Assembly (NCBI GenBank): GCA_900321645.1
Contig: ONWZ01000040.1
Coordinates: 1 to 17,865, forward strand
Source: an uncultured Eubacteriales bacterium
GTDB lineage: Bacteria; Bacillota_I; Bacilli_A; RF39; UBA660
DNA: 17,865 nt
Reading direction: 5' to 3'
Part shown: positions 1 through 6,737 of the stretch, piece by piece
Numbering within the stretch: position 1 is the first letter of the stretch
Layout of the letters: each line of letters begins with the position of its first letter
Position numbers and translations under genes: made by a program
Notes under the pieces: model-generated
The model's database searches: none
The model's input: only the letters and a program-made list of their open reading frames with translations
Told to the model about the DNA's origin: nothing

Positions 1-80
1 ACCTGTACCCATACCGAACACAGAAGTTAAGCACCTAAACGCCGACGATAGCTTATAGCAAAAATAGGTAGTTGCTGGTA
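1..80 (+). rRNA. rrf: 5S ribosomal RNA, 3' part (truncated by window start)
   Basis: The first ~50 bases match the conserved 5S core: the CCGAACACAGAAGTTAAGC block at 14-32 and the GCCGACGATAG segment that follows. The 3' end is placed near 80, before the T-run, where the helix I strand GCTGGTA would end; the exact end could be a few bases off. The 5' third of the gene is outside the window. It is on the + strand, so an rRNA operon very likely lies immediately upstream and reads towards murG. Confidence 0.93.
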
Positions 81-88
81 TTTTTTTT
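81..88 (+). terminator. T-run after 5S rRNA, possible rRNA operon terminator
   Basis: Eight consecutive T residues directly follow the 5S 3' end. I see no separate GC-rich hairpin in front of them, so termination would have to use the folded 3' part of 5S rRNA itself or lie further on (a second T-run occurs at 96-100). The call rests on position and the T tract only. Confidence 0.35.
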
Positions 89-123
89 ATGCCTCTTTTT
101 ACATAATTTGCGTGATAAATATG

Positions 124-180
124 TATAATTAAGTAGAGAAATAATACAAAATATCATTAATATGATATAATTAAGTAGAG
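124..180 (+). repeat. 15-bp direct repeat containing -10 boxes upstream of murG
   Basis: TATAATTAAGTAGAG occurs at 124-138 and again, identically, at 166-180, 42 bp apart. Each copy begins with a perfect TATAAT -10 hexamer. The second is also an extended -10 (TGATATAAT, 163-171) with a weak -35-like AATACA at 143-148, spacing 17. The second copy ends in the AGAG that forms part of the murG ribosome binding site AGAGGTG (177-183). The duplication may give murG two tandem promoters; no good -35 is seen for the first copy. Confidence 0.6.
163..171 (+). promoter_or_regulatory. Extended -10 promoter for murG-murB-divIB
   Basis: TGATATAAT is a perfect extended -10 element. A 4/6 match to the -35 box (AATACA, 143-148) lies 17 bp upstream. 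Transcription would start about 178, only ~11 bases before the murG ATG and at the edge of its Shine-Dalgarno, so a transcript from the upstream copy (TATAAT at 124-129) may be the better translated one. Confidence 0.45.
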
Positions 181-188
181 GTGTATAC

Positions 189-1283
189 ATGAGAGTTATT
201 GTCAGTGCTGGCGGTACTGGTGGACATATCTATCCAGCTATTGCTATTATCAATAAAATTAAAGAAGAAGAACCAAAAAGTGAAATTCTTTATATCGGTA
301 CTTCTGATCGTATGGAAAAAGATTTAATTCCTGAATTAGGAATTAAATATGAGGCTATCAAAATAAGTGGTTTAAAAAGAAAATTAACCCTTGAAAATAT
401 CAAGGTATTATATCGCTTTTTAAAGGCAAGAAAAAAATGCAAAAAAATCATTAGTGAATTTGATCCGGATATTGTTATCGGGGCTGGCGGTTATGTAACC
501 GGACCAGTTATTTGGGCTGCCAAAAAGCTAGGTAAAAAGACCTTCATTCATGAACAAAATTCAGTTGTGGGTTTATCCAATAAATATTTAACTAAATATG
601 CCGATAAGATTGGTGTTTCGTTTGCCTCAACTTTAGATGCTTTTCCTAAAGATAAAGTTGTTTTAACCGGTAATCCATGTAGTGAAAAAGCCGTTAAGAT
701 GAAAAAGACCAATAAAGAAGATTATGGGTTATCTAAAAACAAACCACTAGTATTGATTGTTATGGGTAGTCTAGGCAGTAAAACGGTCAATGATAAAATA
801 GTCTCATTTTTAAATGACTTTAAGAATAAAGACTATGAAGTTATGTTTGTAACTGGTAATTCTTACTACGAAAAAGTTAAGGATATTAAAGTACCTAAAA
901 ACGTTAAGATTGTTCCTTTTATATATGAAATGCCGTCATTAATGAAAGTAACTGATTTAATGGTTTCGCGTGCTGGGGCTTCAACAATGAGTGAAATTTT
1001 AGTTTTGAATGTTCCAACAATCTTTATTCCTAGTCCTTATGTAACTAATAATCACCAATATAAAAATGCGATGGATTTAGTAAATCAAAATGCCGCTTTG
1101 ATATTGGAAGAAAAGGATTTAACGAAAGATAATTTAATTAAAATGATTGATGATACTCTAAATGATAAAAATACCTATAAAAATATCAAAGATAATTTGA
1201 AAGAATTGGGTATTAAAGATAGTGCTGAAAGAATCTACGAAGTACTAAAAGGAATGATAATGGATGATAAAAAGTTTTTTTAA
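189..1283 (+). CDS. murG: MurG, lipid I N-acetylglucosaminyltransferase
   Basis: MurG transfers GlcNAc from UDP-GlcNAc to lipid I at the inner face of the membrane, making lipid II for peptidoglycan. The 364-residue protein has the family length and GT-B fold landmarks. The N-terminal glycine loop GGTGGH is at 8-13, GAGGYVTGP at 98-106 and HEQN at 121-124. The C-terminal nucleotide-sugar half has the GSLGSKTVN loop near 193-201, SRAGASTMSE at 260-269 with the conserved glutamate, and the NNHQ segment at 287-290. The start is the ATG with AGAGGTG five bases upstream and begins exactly at the conserved N-terminal strand. The 3' end overlaps murB by 20 bp, implying translational coupling. Identification is firm from motifs; murG-murB-divIB order is known from Bacillus-type dcw clusters, but mraY, murD and ftsZ are not nearby. 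Confidence 0.97.
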   Translation: MRVIVSAGGTGGHIYPAIAIINKIKEEEPKSEILYIGTSDRMEKDLIPELGIKYEAIKISGLKRKLTLENIKVLYRFLKARKKCKKIISEFDPDIVIGAGGYVTGPVIWAAKKLGKKTFIHEQNSVVGLSNKYLTKYADKIGVSFASTLDAFPKDKVVLTGNPCSEKAVKMKKTNKEDYGLSKNKPLVLIVMGSLGSKTVNDKIVSFLNDFKNKDYEVMFVTGNSYYEKVKDIKVPKNVKIVPFIYEMPSLMKVTDLMVSRAGASTMSEILVLNVPTIFIPSPYVTNNHQYKNAMDLVNQNAALILEEKDLTKDNLIKMIDDTLNDKNTYKNIKDNLKELGIKDSAERIYEVLKGMIMDDKKFF

Positions 1284-2154
1284 TCAACATGGCATTGAAT
1301 TTGAGGAAAATGCTTCCCTAAAAAATCACAATACGTATAAAATTGCTGCAACTTGTAATTATCTAGTATTTCCCAAAGATGAAGATGAATTAATTGCCAT
1401 TTTAAAAGAAATAAAAAAGGACAATTTAAAATATTTAGTTTTAGGTAATGGTTCAAATATCATCTTAGCTAAACAAAATTATGATGGTATTATTATAAAA
1501 CTAGATCATTTAAATGAAGTAAAATATAATCATCATATTGTAACTGTAGGAGCAGGATATTCCTTAATTAAATTAGCCGTTGAAACAATCGAAAGAGGCC
1601 TATCTGGTTTAGAATTTGCGGCCGGTATTCCTGGCTGTGTCGGAGCAAGTACCGCAATGAATGCCGGTGCTTATAATAGTGATATGGCCACAGTTGTTAA
1701 AGAAGTTAGGGTATTAACTCCTGATTTAAAAATTAAAACACTAACTAATAATGATTTAGCGTATGAATATCGTGATTCTTTCTTAAAAAAACATCCCGAA
1801 TACATTGTTTTATCAACAACCATTGAATTAACAGATGGCGATCCAGAAGCAATGCATGCTCAAATTATCGAAAGAAGAATGAAAAGACAAGCATCTCAAC
1901 CATTAAACATGCCTAGTGCAGGAAGTGTCTTTAGAAATCCTGAAGGTATGTATGCTGGTGAACTAATTGAAAATTTGAATCTAAAAGGTTTTTCAATCGG
2001 CGGCGCTAAAGTATCTGAAAAACATGCCAACTTCATTGTTAATAATGGTAATGCAACTGGTGAAGATGTTATTAAATTAATTAATAAAATTCAAAAAGAA
2101 GTAAAAGAAAAATATAATGTTAATCTAAAATTAGAACAAATTATAATCGAATAG
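1264..2154 (+). CDS. murB: MurB, UDP-N-acetylenolpyruvoylglucosamine reductase
   Basis: MurB is the cytoplasmic FAD enzyme that uses NADPH to reduce UDP-GlcNAc-enolpyruvate to UDP-MurNAc. The 296-residue length and landmarks fit the shorter MurB type found in Firmicutes. The FAD-binding N-terminal domain has GNGSN at 61-65 and the GLEFAAGIPG segment at 115-124, continuing to NAGAY at 133-137. YEYRDS is at 167-172, with the conserved arginine at 170. GSVFRNP at 220-226 carries the proton-donating serine, Ser221, and KHANFIVN near 253-260 closes the active site. The start ATG lies inside the 3' end of murG in another frame, with AAAAGGA at 1247-1253 as ribosome binding site. MurG and MurB act at separate steps of the same pathway, so coupling is sensible. 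Confidence 0.96.
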   Translation: MIKSFFNQHGIEFEENASLKNHNTYKIAATCNYLVFPKDEDELIAILKEIKKDNLKYLVLGNGSNIILAKQNYDGIIIKLDHLNEVKYNHHIVTVGAGYSLIKLAVETIERGLSGLEFAAGIPGCVGASTAMNAGAYNSDMATVVKEVRVLTPDLKIKTLTNNDLAYEYRDSFLKKHPEYIVLSTTIELTDGDPEAMHAQIIERRMKRQASQPLNMPSAGSVFRNPEGMYAGELIENLNLKGFSIGGAKVSEKHANFIVNNGNATGEDVIKLINKIQKEVKEKYNVNLKLEQIIIE

Positions 2155-2164
2155 GTGTGATATT

Positions 2165-2851
2165 ATGGCCACAAAAAAAGTAAAAGTAAGGGTCAAGAAG
2201 AAAAAAATTAATTTCAAAAGAACCTTTATAGCATTATTAATAATAGCTATCATATCTTTACTTGTGGCTTACTTAGTTAAACTACCAGTTAAAAATATTT
2301 ATGTGTCTGGTAATAATATCATACCCGATAAAGAAATAATTGAACTAAGTGGATTATCCGAATATCCTCCATATATTAATACGTATTTTAATGATATTAA
2401 AAAGAATTTATTAACTCATGATTATATTAAACAAGTTAATATTAAACGAAAAGTATTAAATAAAATATACTTAGTAATTACTGAATATAAACCAATTGCT
2501 ATCTACAATGATCAGTTAATAATTTCTTCTAAAAAGCAAGTAACTAATGATTATAATATCGATTATGTCCCATATGTTATCAATAATATAGATAATATTT
2601 ATGATAAATTTGTTGAAAGTTTTACAAAGGTAAAAGCTGATGTATTATTGAAAATATCACATATTGAATATGCTCCGAATGATGTTGATAAAGAGCGCTT
2701 TATTCTTTATATGGTCGATGGTAATTATGTATATATCACTCTTACTAAAATTGATAAAATTAACAAGTATAATTCAATAGCAAGTGAATTAGATGGTCAA
2801 AAAGGTATTATATATTTAGACTCGGGCGATTACGTTGAAATTAAAGGTTGA
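2165..2851 (+). CDS. divIB: DivIB/FtsQ-type cell division protein
   Basis: A bitopic division protein of 228 residues. A very basic cytoplasmic tail (1-19, mostly Lys/Arg) leads into one transmembrane helix at about 20-38. A POTRA domain follows from about 41 to 110, with its typical start VKNIYVSGNNIIPDKEI, then an extracytoplasmic beta domain. DivIB/FtsQ joins DivIC/FtsL and FtsW-PBP2b in the divisome and helps control septal wall synthesis. It begins 10 bp after murB, the usual neighbour in Firmicutes. The tail beyond ~215 is short, so the extended C-terminal gamma region of some DivIB proteins is minimal or absent. The stop TGA overlaps the -35 box of the next promoter. Confidence 0.9.
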   Translation: MATKKVKVRVKKKKINFKRTFIALLIIAIISLLVAYLVKLPVKNIYVSGNNIIPDKEIIELSGLSEYPPYINTYFNDIKKNLLTHDYIKQVNIKRKVLNKIYLVITEYKPIAIYNDQLIISSKKQVTNDYNIDYVPYVINNIDNIYDKFVESFTKVKADVLLKISHIEYAPNDVDKERFILYMVDGNYVYITLTKIDKINKYNSIASELDGQKGIIYLDSGDYVEIKG

Positions 2852-2876
2852 CATAAATAAACACTTATAATATAAT
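2848..2876 (+). promoter_or_regulatory. Consensus sigma-A promoter of the Flp pilin gene
   Basis: TTGACA (2848-2853) and TATAAT (2871-2876) are both perfect matches, separated by 17 bp. The -35 overlaps the divIB stop codon. Transcription would start near 2883 and give a leader of about 25 bases. No terminator separates divIB from this promoter, so read-through from the mur genes is possible too. Confidence 0.8.
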
Positions 2877-2907
2877 TAAATTAAGATAAATAGGTAGGTG
2901 GCTTATT

Positions 2908-3132
2908 ATGAAAATGAAATTAAATAACAAAGGACAGACTTTGGTTGAATATGTACTTATTATTTCATTAATTACAGTTGTCGCTGTAGCCGTTGTTAAA
3001 ATTTTTGGTGGCTATTTAAAAGACACTGTAACTAAAATGGGCTGTGAAATGATGGATAAACAATTTGTCGAAGGCAGTAAAATTGGCGAAGGATACTGCG
3101 AAGGAGACGAAAATAGATTATTGGGAGACTAA
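2908..3132 (+). CDS. Small Flp-type (Tad) prepilin, 74 aa
   Basis: A small pilin-like protein with a class III prepilin signature. A short basic leader ends in Lys-Gly (residues 8-9), and the next residues QTLVEYVLIISLI (10-22) open a hydrophobic helix to about 33. Cleavage after Gly9 would put Glu at +5 and Tyr at +6 of a 65-residue mature chain, the hallmark of Flp pilins processed by a TadV-like peptidase. The tail has two cysteines, Cys46 and Cys64, which could form a disulfide once exported. The ribosome binding site AGGTGG (2896-2901) lies six bases before the ATG. The gene sits between its own strong promoter and a terminator. No Tad assembly genes (TadA ATPase, TadB/C, RcpA, TadV) are in the window. 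The pilin class is well supported; whether a pilus is made is unknown. Confidence 0.8.
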   Translation: MKMKLNNKGQTLVEYVLIISLITVVAVAVVKIFGGYLKDTVTKMGCEMMDKQFVEGSKIGEGYCEGDENRLLGD

Positions 3133-3149
3133 GTAATTAGTCTTTTTTT
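3126..3149 (+). terminator. Intrinsic terminator of the Flp pilin gene
   Basis: AGACTAA (3126-3132) pairs with TTAGTCT (3137-3143) around a GTAA tetraloop, followed by a T-run to 3149. The stem contains the pilin stop codon. This isolates the pilin transcript from the heat-shock operon. Confidence 0.85.
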
Positions 3150-3177
3150 ATGCATAAAAATTATTATTTTGCATAAA

Positions 3178-3204
3178 TTAGCAATAAGGTATTGACATTG
3201 CTAA
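3178..3204 (+). promoter_or_regulatory. CIRCE-like HrcA operator 1 (variant)
   Basis: TTAGCAAT (3178-3185), 11 bp, ATTGCTAA (3197-3204): a perfect 8-bp inverted repeat spanning 27 bp, the overall length of canonical CIRCE (TTAGCACTC-N9-GAGTGCTAA). The outer TTAGCA/TGCTAA is canonical; the inner bases differ symmetrically. It covers the -35 box of the hrcA promoter, so bound HrcA would block RNA polymerase. Confidence 0.85.
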
Positions 3205-3219
3205 AAACTATGATATAAT
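3192..3219 (+). promoter_or_regulatory. Sigma-A promoter of hrcA-grpE-dnaK-dnaJ
   Basis: TTGACA at 3192-3197 and TATAAT at 3214-3219, spacing 16, with an extended -10 TG at 3211-3212. Operator 1 overlaps the -35 and operator 2 begins near the expected start site (~3226), so the promoter sits between two HrcA sites. Confidence 0.88.
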
Positions 3220-3223
3220 TAAT

Positions 3224-3250
3224 TTAGCAATTTGAAAGTATCATTGCTAA
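3224..3250 (+). promoter_or_regulatory. CIRCE-like HrcA operator 2 (variant)
   Basis: TTAGCAAT (3224-3231), 11 bp, ATTGCTAA (3243-3250), with arms identical to operator 1. It lies at and just after the transcription start, before the hrcA ribosome binding site GGAAGTGA (3251-3258). In RNA it could also form a stem-loop in the 5' leader, as described for CIRCE transcripts. The centres of the two operators are 46 bp apart. Confidence 0.85.
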
Positions 3251-3262
3251 GGAAGTGATATA

Positions 3263-4264
3263 ATGATCACCAAGCGGCAACAGGAAATCTTAAAATTTAT
3301 TGTTGAAGAATATGTTAAAACGGTCAAACCAGTAAGTTCTAGCGAGATATGTAAAAGCCTAAAATGCTCTAGTGCTACGATTAGAAATGAAATGGTTATC
3401 TTGGAAGATTTAGGTTATCTTGAAAAGAATCATTTTGCTTCAGGACGTCAGCCTAGTGAAATGGGTTATAAGTATTATGTTGATAATATTATGACTCCGA
3501 AAGATATTACTGGTGAAGATATGCTAAAGTTACAAACGATTTTTCATAATCAGTCATTAGTATTATCGGATGCTATTCAAAAAAGTTTGGAACTAGTTGC
3601 TGAAATAACTAATTACACATCAGTTGTTTTAGGCAAATCATCTAGTGAGAATAAACTAATGAAAGTTGAAGTAATCTCTTTGGCAGATGATAAGATATTA
3701 ACTATGCTAATTACTGATAAAGGCTATGTCGAATATAAGAATTTATATTTACCAAATACTGACATTGAAGAAGTTGTTAAAACTGTTAACTTGATTAATA
3801 AAATGATTGCGGGAACACCAATTAATGAAATAAGTGAAAAACTAGAATATGATGTTAAACCAATCATAGCTAAATATGTTAAACAACATGAAGTATTATA
3901 TAATGCCTTCTACGATGCCTTTACTAGTTTTACCAATAAAGCTAGCGATGTTCACTTTGCTGGTAAAAATAATTTCTTGAAACAACCAGAATTTAATAAT
4001 ATTGAAAAAGTAAAACAATTATTAACTAAGTTTGATGATATTGGTAATATCAGTGAAATGAAAGAAGTTAATAATGGTATTAATGTATATATTGGTAAAG
4101 ATAGTGAATTATCCGATGATGTATCAGTTATTAAAACTAAATATAACGTTAATGGCGAGGAAGGAACGATTGCAATAATTGGGCCAAAACGTATGGAATA
4201 CGAAAGAGTAGTTAATTTACTTAATTATATAAAAGAAAATATCGAAGAAAAAAATAATAAGTAG
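3263..4264 (+). CDS. hrcA: HrcA, heat-inducible transcription repressor
   Basis: HrcA represses the class I heat-shock genes by binding CIRCE and depends on GroEL for activity. This 333-residue protein has the family layout. A winged helix domain occupies 1-~75, with SSATIRNEM at 36-44 as the recognition-helix signature and GYKYYVD at 68-74. A GAF-like domain and a dimerisation insert follow, with IIGPKRMEYERVVNLL in the last 35 residues matching the usual HrcA end. One oddity is the wing: most HrcA have H-T-S-A-G-R-x-P, but here residues 57-64 read HFASGRQP. The gene is first in its operon and downstream of two variant operators, so it is autoregulated by inference. The start ATG has GGAAGTGA upstream and begins at the conserved N-terminus. 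Confidence 0.96.
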   Translation: MITKRQQEILKFIVEEYVKTVKPVSSSEICKSLKCSSATIRNEMVILEDLGYLEKNHFASGRQPSEMGYKYYVDNIMTPKDITGEDMLKLQTIFHNQSLVLSDAIQKSLELVAEITNYTSVVLGKSSSENKLMKVEVISLADDKILTMLITDKGYVEYKNLYLPNTDIEEVVKTVNLINKMIAGTPINEISEKLEYDVKPIIAKYVKQHEVLYNAFYDAFTSFTNKASDVHFAGKNNFLKQPEFNNIEKVKQLLTKFDDIGNISEMKEVNNGINVYIGKDSELSDDVSVIKTKYNVNGEEGTIAIIGPKRMEYERVVNLLNYIKENIEEKNNK

Positions 4265-4276
4265 AAAGAGGATAGA

Positions 4277-4843
4277 ATGAGTAAGAAAGAAAAAGAAAAA
4301 GAAAAAGAACATACTTGTAATTGCGGAGAAAATTGCGAATGTGGTGATAATTGTGGGTGCGGTGATGATTGTCATTGCGGCGAAAAAGATACGACAATTG
4401 AACTATTAAACAATCGTGTTAAAGAACTCGAAGATGCCCTTTTAAGGAGCCAAGCTGAATTATTAAATTATCGTAAAAGAAAGGATGAAGAAACTGCTAG
4501 AATCTTAAAATATGCTGAAGAAGATATCTTAAAAGGTTTTCTTCCCATCTTAGATAATTTTGAAAGAGCTATTATGATGGATGATAATAATTTTGGCGAT
4601 GAAGCTTCTAAATTCCTTGAAGGATTTCGGATGGTCTATAATCAAACAAAGGATTTATTAGCTAGATTTGAAGTAAAAGAAATCGAATGCTTAGGCCAGG
4701 AATTTAATCCTGCGACAAGTCAAGCAATAAGTACTGAAAAAGATAAAACAAAACCATCAGGAATTGTCTTAAAAGTATATCAAAAAGGTTATATGTATAA
4801 GGATAAAGTTCTAAGACATGCTATGGTTATTGTAAATGAATAG
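4277..4843 (+). CDS. grpE: GrpE nucleotide exchange factor with Cys-rich N-terminal extension
   Basis: GrpE releases ADP from DnaK and acts as a heat sensor in the chaperone cycle. The 188-residue protein has a coiled-coil from about 38 to 80, the four-helix and beta-wing region after that, and the C-terminal signature FNPATSQAIS (143-152) with GYMYKDKVLRHAMVIV (171-186). The unusual part is the N-terminus. After a Lys/Glu stretch (1-11) come four CxC motifs at Cys14/16, 20/22, 26/28 and 32/34, spaced exactly six residues apart, with His12 and His33 beside them. This resembles a metallothionein-like or zinc-cluster ligand set rather than the usual disordered acidic tail. It starts 12 bp after hrcA with AAAGAGGA as ribosome binding site, and ends 18 bp before dnaK. 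The GrpE call is firm; metal binding is an inference. Confidence 0.95.
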   Translation: MSKKEKEKEKEHTCNCGENCECGDNCGCGDDCHCGEKDTTIELLNNRVKELEDALLRSQAELLNYRKRKDEETARILKYAEEDILKGFLPILDNFERAIMMDDNNFGDEASKFLEGFRMVYNQTKDLLARFEVKEIECLGQEFNPATSQAISTEKDKTKPSGIVLKVYQKGYMYKDKVLRHAMVIVNE

Positions 4844-4861
4844 AAAAAAGGAGAGATAAAA

Positions 4862-6688
4862 ATGAGTAAAATAATAGGAATCGATTTAGGAACAACGAAT
4901 AGTTGTGTTGCTATCTATGAAGGTGGCGAAGCAAAAGTTATAACAAATCCCGAAGGAATGCGTACGACACCATCTGTCGTAGCCTTCAAAAAAGGAGAAA
5001 TAATTGTTGGCCAAAAGGCTAAAAATCAAATGGTAACTAACAAAGATACCATTTCATCAATCAAAAGAAAAATGGGTACTAGTGATAAAGTACATGCTAA
5101 TGACAAAGACTATACTCCAGAAGAAATTTCAGCTATGATTTTAAGTGATCTTAAGAAAACAGCTGAAGAATATCTAGGAGAAAAAGTAACTAGAGCCGTT
5201 ATTACTGTCCCAGCATACTTTAATGACTCACAGCGTCAAGCTACTAAGAATGCTGGTAAAATTGCTGGCTTGGAAGTTGAAAGAATTATCAACGAACCAA
5301 CAGCTGCTGCATTAGCTTATGGACTAGATAAACAAGAAAAAACCCAAACCGTTTTAGTATATGACCTAGGTGGCGGTACATTCGATGTATCTATTCTAGA
5401 ACTTGGTGATGGTGTCTTCGAAGTTAAATCAACAAGTGGTAATAACAAACTTGGCGGTGATGACTTCGATGAAAGAATTATGGATTGGATGGTTAAAGAA
5501 TTCAAGAAAGAATCTGGTGTTGATTTGTCATCTGATAAAATGGCTATGCAAAGAGTTAAAGATGCTGCTGAAAAAGCTAAAAAAGATTTATCTGGTATGT
5601 CATCAACCGAGATTTCATTACCATTTATCACGCAAGGTGAGGACGGCCCAATTCATCTAAATATGAATTTAACGAAAGCTAAATTTGAAGATTTAATTAG
5701 CGATCTAGTTGATTCTACACTAGAACCAGTTAGAAAAGCAATGAAAGATGCTAAACTAGATAAAAAAGATATTGATAAAGTATTATTAGTTGGTGGATCT
5801 ACAAGAATTCCTTGCGTTCAAGAACTAGTTAAAAAAGAATTAGGTAAAGAACCTTCTAAAGAAGTTAACCCAGATGAAGTTGTAGCAATGGGTGCTGCTA
5901 TTCAAGGTGGTGTCTTAACTGGTGATGTTAATGATATCGTTTTACTAGATGTAACACCATTATCATTAGGTATTGAAACATTAGGTGGTGTAATGACTGT
6001 CTTAATTCCAAGAAATACTACTATCCCAACAAGTAAGAGCCAAGTATTCTCAACAGCTGCTGATAATCAACCTGCTGTTGATATCCATGTCTTACAAGGA
6101 GAAAGAAGTATGGCTAACGATAATAAGACACTTGGAAATTTCCAATTAACAAATATTCCACCAGCACCTAGAGGAGTACCACAAATTGAAGTTACTTTTG
6201 ATATTGATGCCAATGGTATCGTTAATGTTAAAGCAAAAGATTTAGGTACTAATAAAGAACAATCAATTACGATTACGGCTACAAATACTTTAACTGATGA
6301 AGAAATCGACAAGATGATGAAAGAAGCAGAAGCACATAAGGAAGAAGATAACAAGAAGAAAGAAGCGGCTGATACTAAGAATGATGCTGAACAAGTAATC
6401 TTTATGACTGAAAAGGCCATCAAAGATCTTGGCGACAAAGTATCTAAGAAAGATAAAGAAGAAGCTGAAGAATTAATTGAAAAAACTAAGAAAGCCCTTG
6501 AAGGAGACGACTTAGACAAGATTAAAGATGCTAAAGATGAATTATTAAAGAAAGCAAATGAATTAGCTACCAAAGTATATGAAGAAGCAGCTAAACAAAA
6601 TACTAATAATCAATCTGAAGAAAAAGAAGAAACCGAAGCAAAAGGTAAAAAAGACGACGTTGTCGATGCAGAATATGAAGAAAAATAA
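4862..6688 (+). CDS. dnaK: DnaK, Hsp70 chaperone
   Basis: An ATP-driven chaperone that binds exposed hydrophobic segments of unfolded proteins, with DnaJ and GrpE as partners. At 608 residues it has the Gram-positive length. The nucleotide-binding domain runs to ~355, with phosphate loop 1 GIDLGTTNS at 6-14, NEPTAAALAYG at 144-154, DLGGGTFDVS at 168-177 and GGSTRIP at 311-317. The interdomain linker with DVTPLSLG is at 363-370. The substrate-binding beta domain follows, then a helical lid from ~475. The tail ends DDVVDAEYEEK, the usual conserved acidic end. The ribosome binding site is AAAAGGAGAG ahead of the ATG. The stop codon lies inside the 5' edge of a strong hairpin that separates it from dnaJ. 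Confidence 0.99.
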   Translation: MSKIIGIDLGTTNSCVAIYEGGEAKVITNPEGMRTTPSVVAFKKGEIIVGQKAKNQMVTNKDTISSIKRKMGTSDKVHANDKDYTPEEISAMILSDLKKTAEEYLGEKVTRAVITVPAYFNDSQRQATKNAGKIAGLEVERIINEPTAAALAYGLDKQEKTQTVLVYDLGGGTFDVSILELGDGVFEVKSTSGNNKLGGDDFDERIMDWMVKEFKKESGVDLSSDKMAMQRVKDAAEKAKKDLSGMSSTEISLPFITQGEDGPIHLNMNLTKAKFEDLISDLVDSTLEPVRKAMKDAKLDKKDIDKVLLVGGSTRIPCVQELVKKELGKEPSKEVNPDEVVAMGAAIQGGVLTGDVNDIVLLDVTPLSLGIETLGGVMTVLIPRNTTIPTSKSQVFSTAADNQPAVDIHVLQGERSMANDNKTLGNFQLTNIPPAPRGVPQIEVTFDIDANGIVNVKAKDLGTNKEQSITITATNTLTDEEIDKMMKEAEAHKEEDNKKKEAADTKNDAEQVIFMTEKAIKDLGDKVSKKDKEEAEELIEKTKKALEGDDLDKIKDAKDELLKKANELATKVYEEAAKQNTNNQSEEKEETEAKGKKDDVVDAEYEEK

Positions 6689-6722
6689 GTATCAAGTTCT
6701 AGGTAACTAGAACTTCTTACTT
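6687..6722 (+). promoter_or_regulatory. Long hairpin in the dnaK-dnaJ gap
   Basis: AAGTTCTAG (6694-6702) pairs perfectly with CTAGAACTT (6707-6715) across a GTAA (GNRA-type) tetraloop. After a 2x2 internal loop (TC/CT), AAGTA (6687-6691) pairs with TACTT (6718-6722), giving 14 base pairs in all. The hairpin takes in the end of the dnaK stop codon. No T-run follows, so it is not a standard terminator. It more likely stabilises or ends a processed dnaK message and lowers downstream dnaJ expression (inference). Confidence 0.7.
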
Positions 6723-6737
6723 GTATACGGAGGTAAC

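Noticed and set aside
5317..5631. Open frame of 104 codons on the - strand inside dnaK
   Set aside because: It lies opposite a highly conserved dnaK region; its composition (Ser-rich, antisense of conserved codons) is a shadow, and it has no ribosome binding site or domain.
6067..6573. Long - strand open frame (168 codons) in the 3' half of dnaK
   Set aside because: A Ser/Leu-rich mirror of Lys/Glu-rich lid codons; typical antisense artefact in AT-rich chaperone genes.
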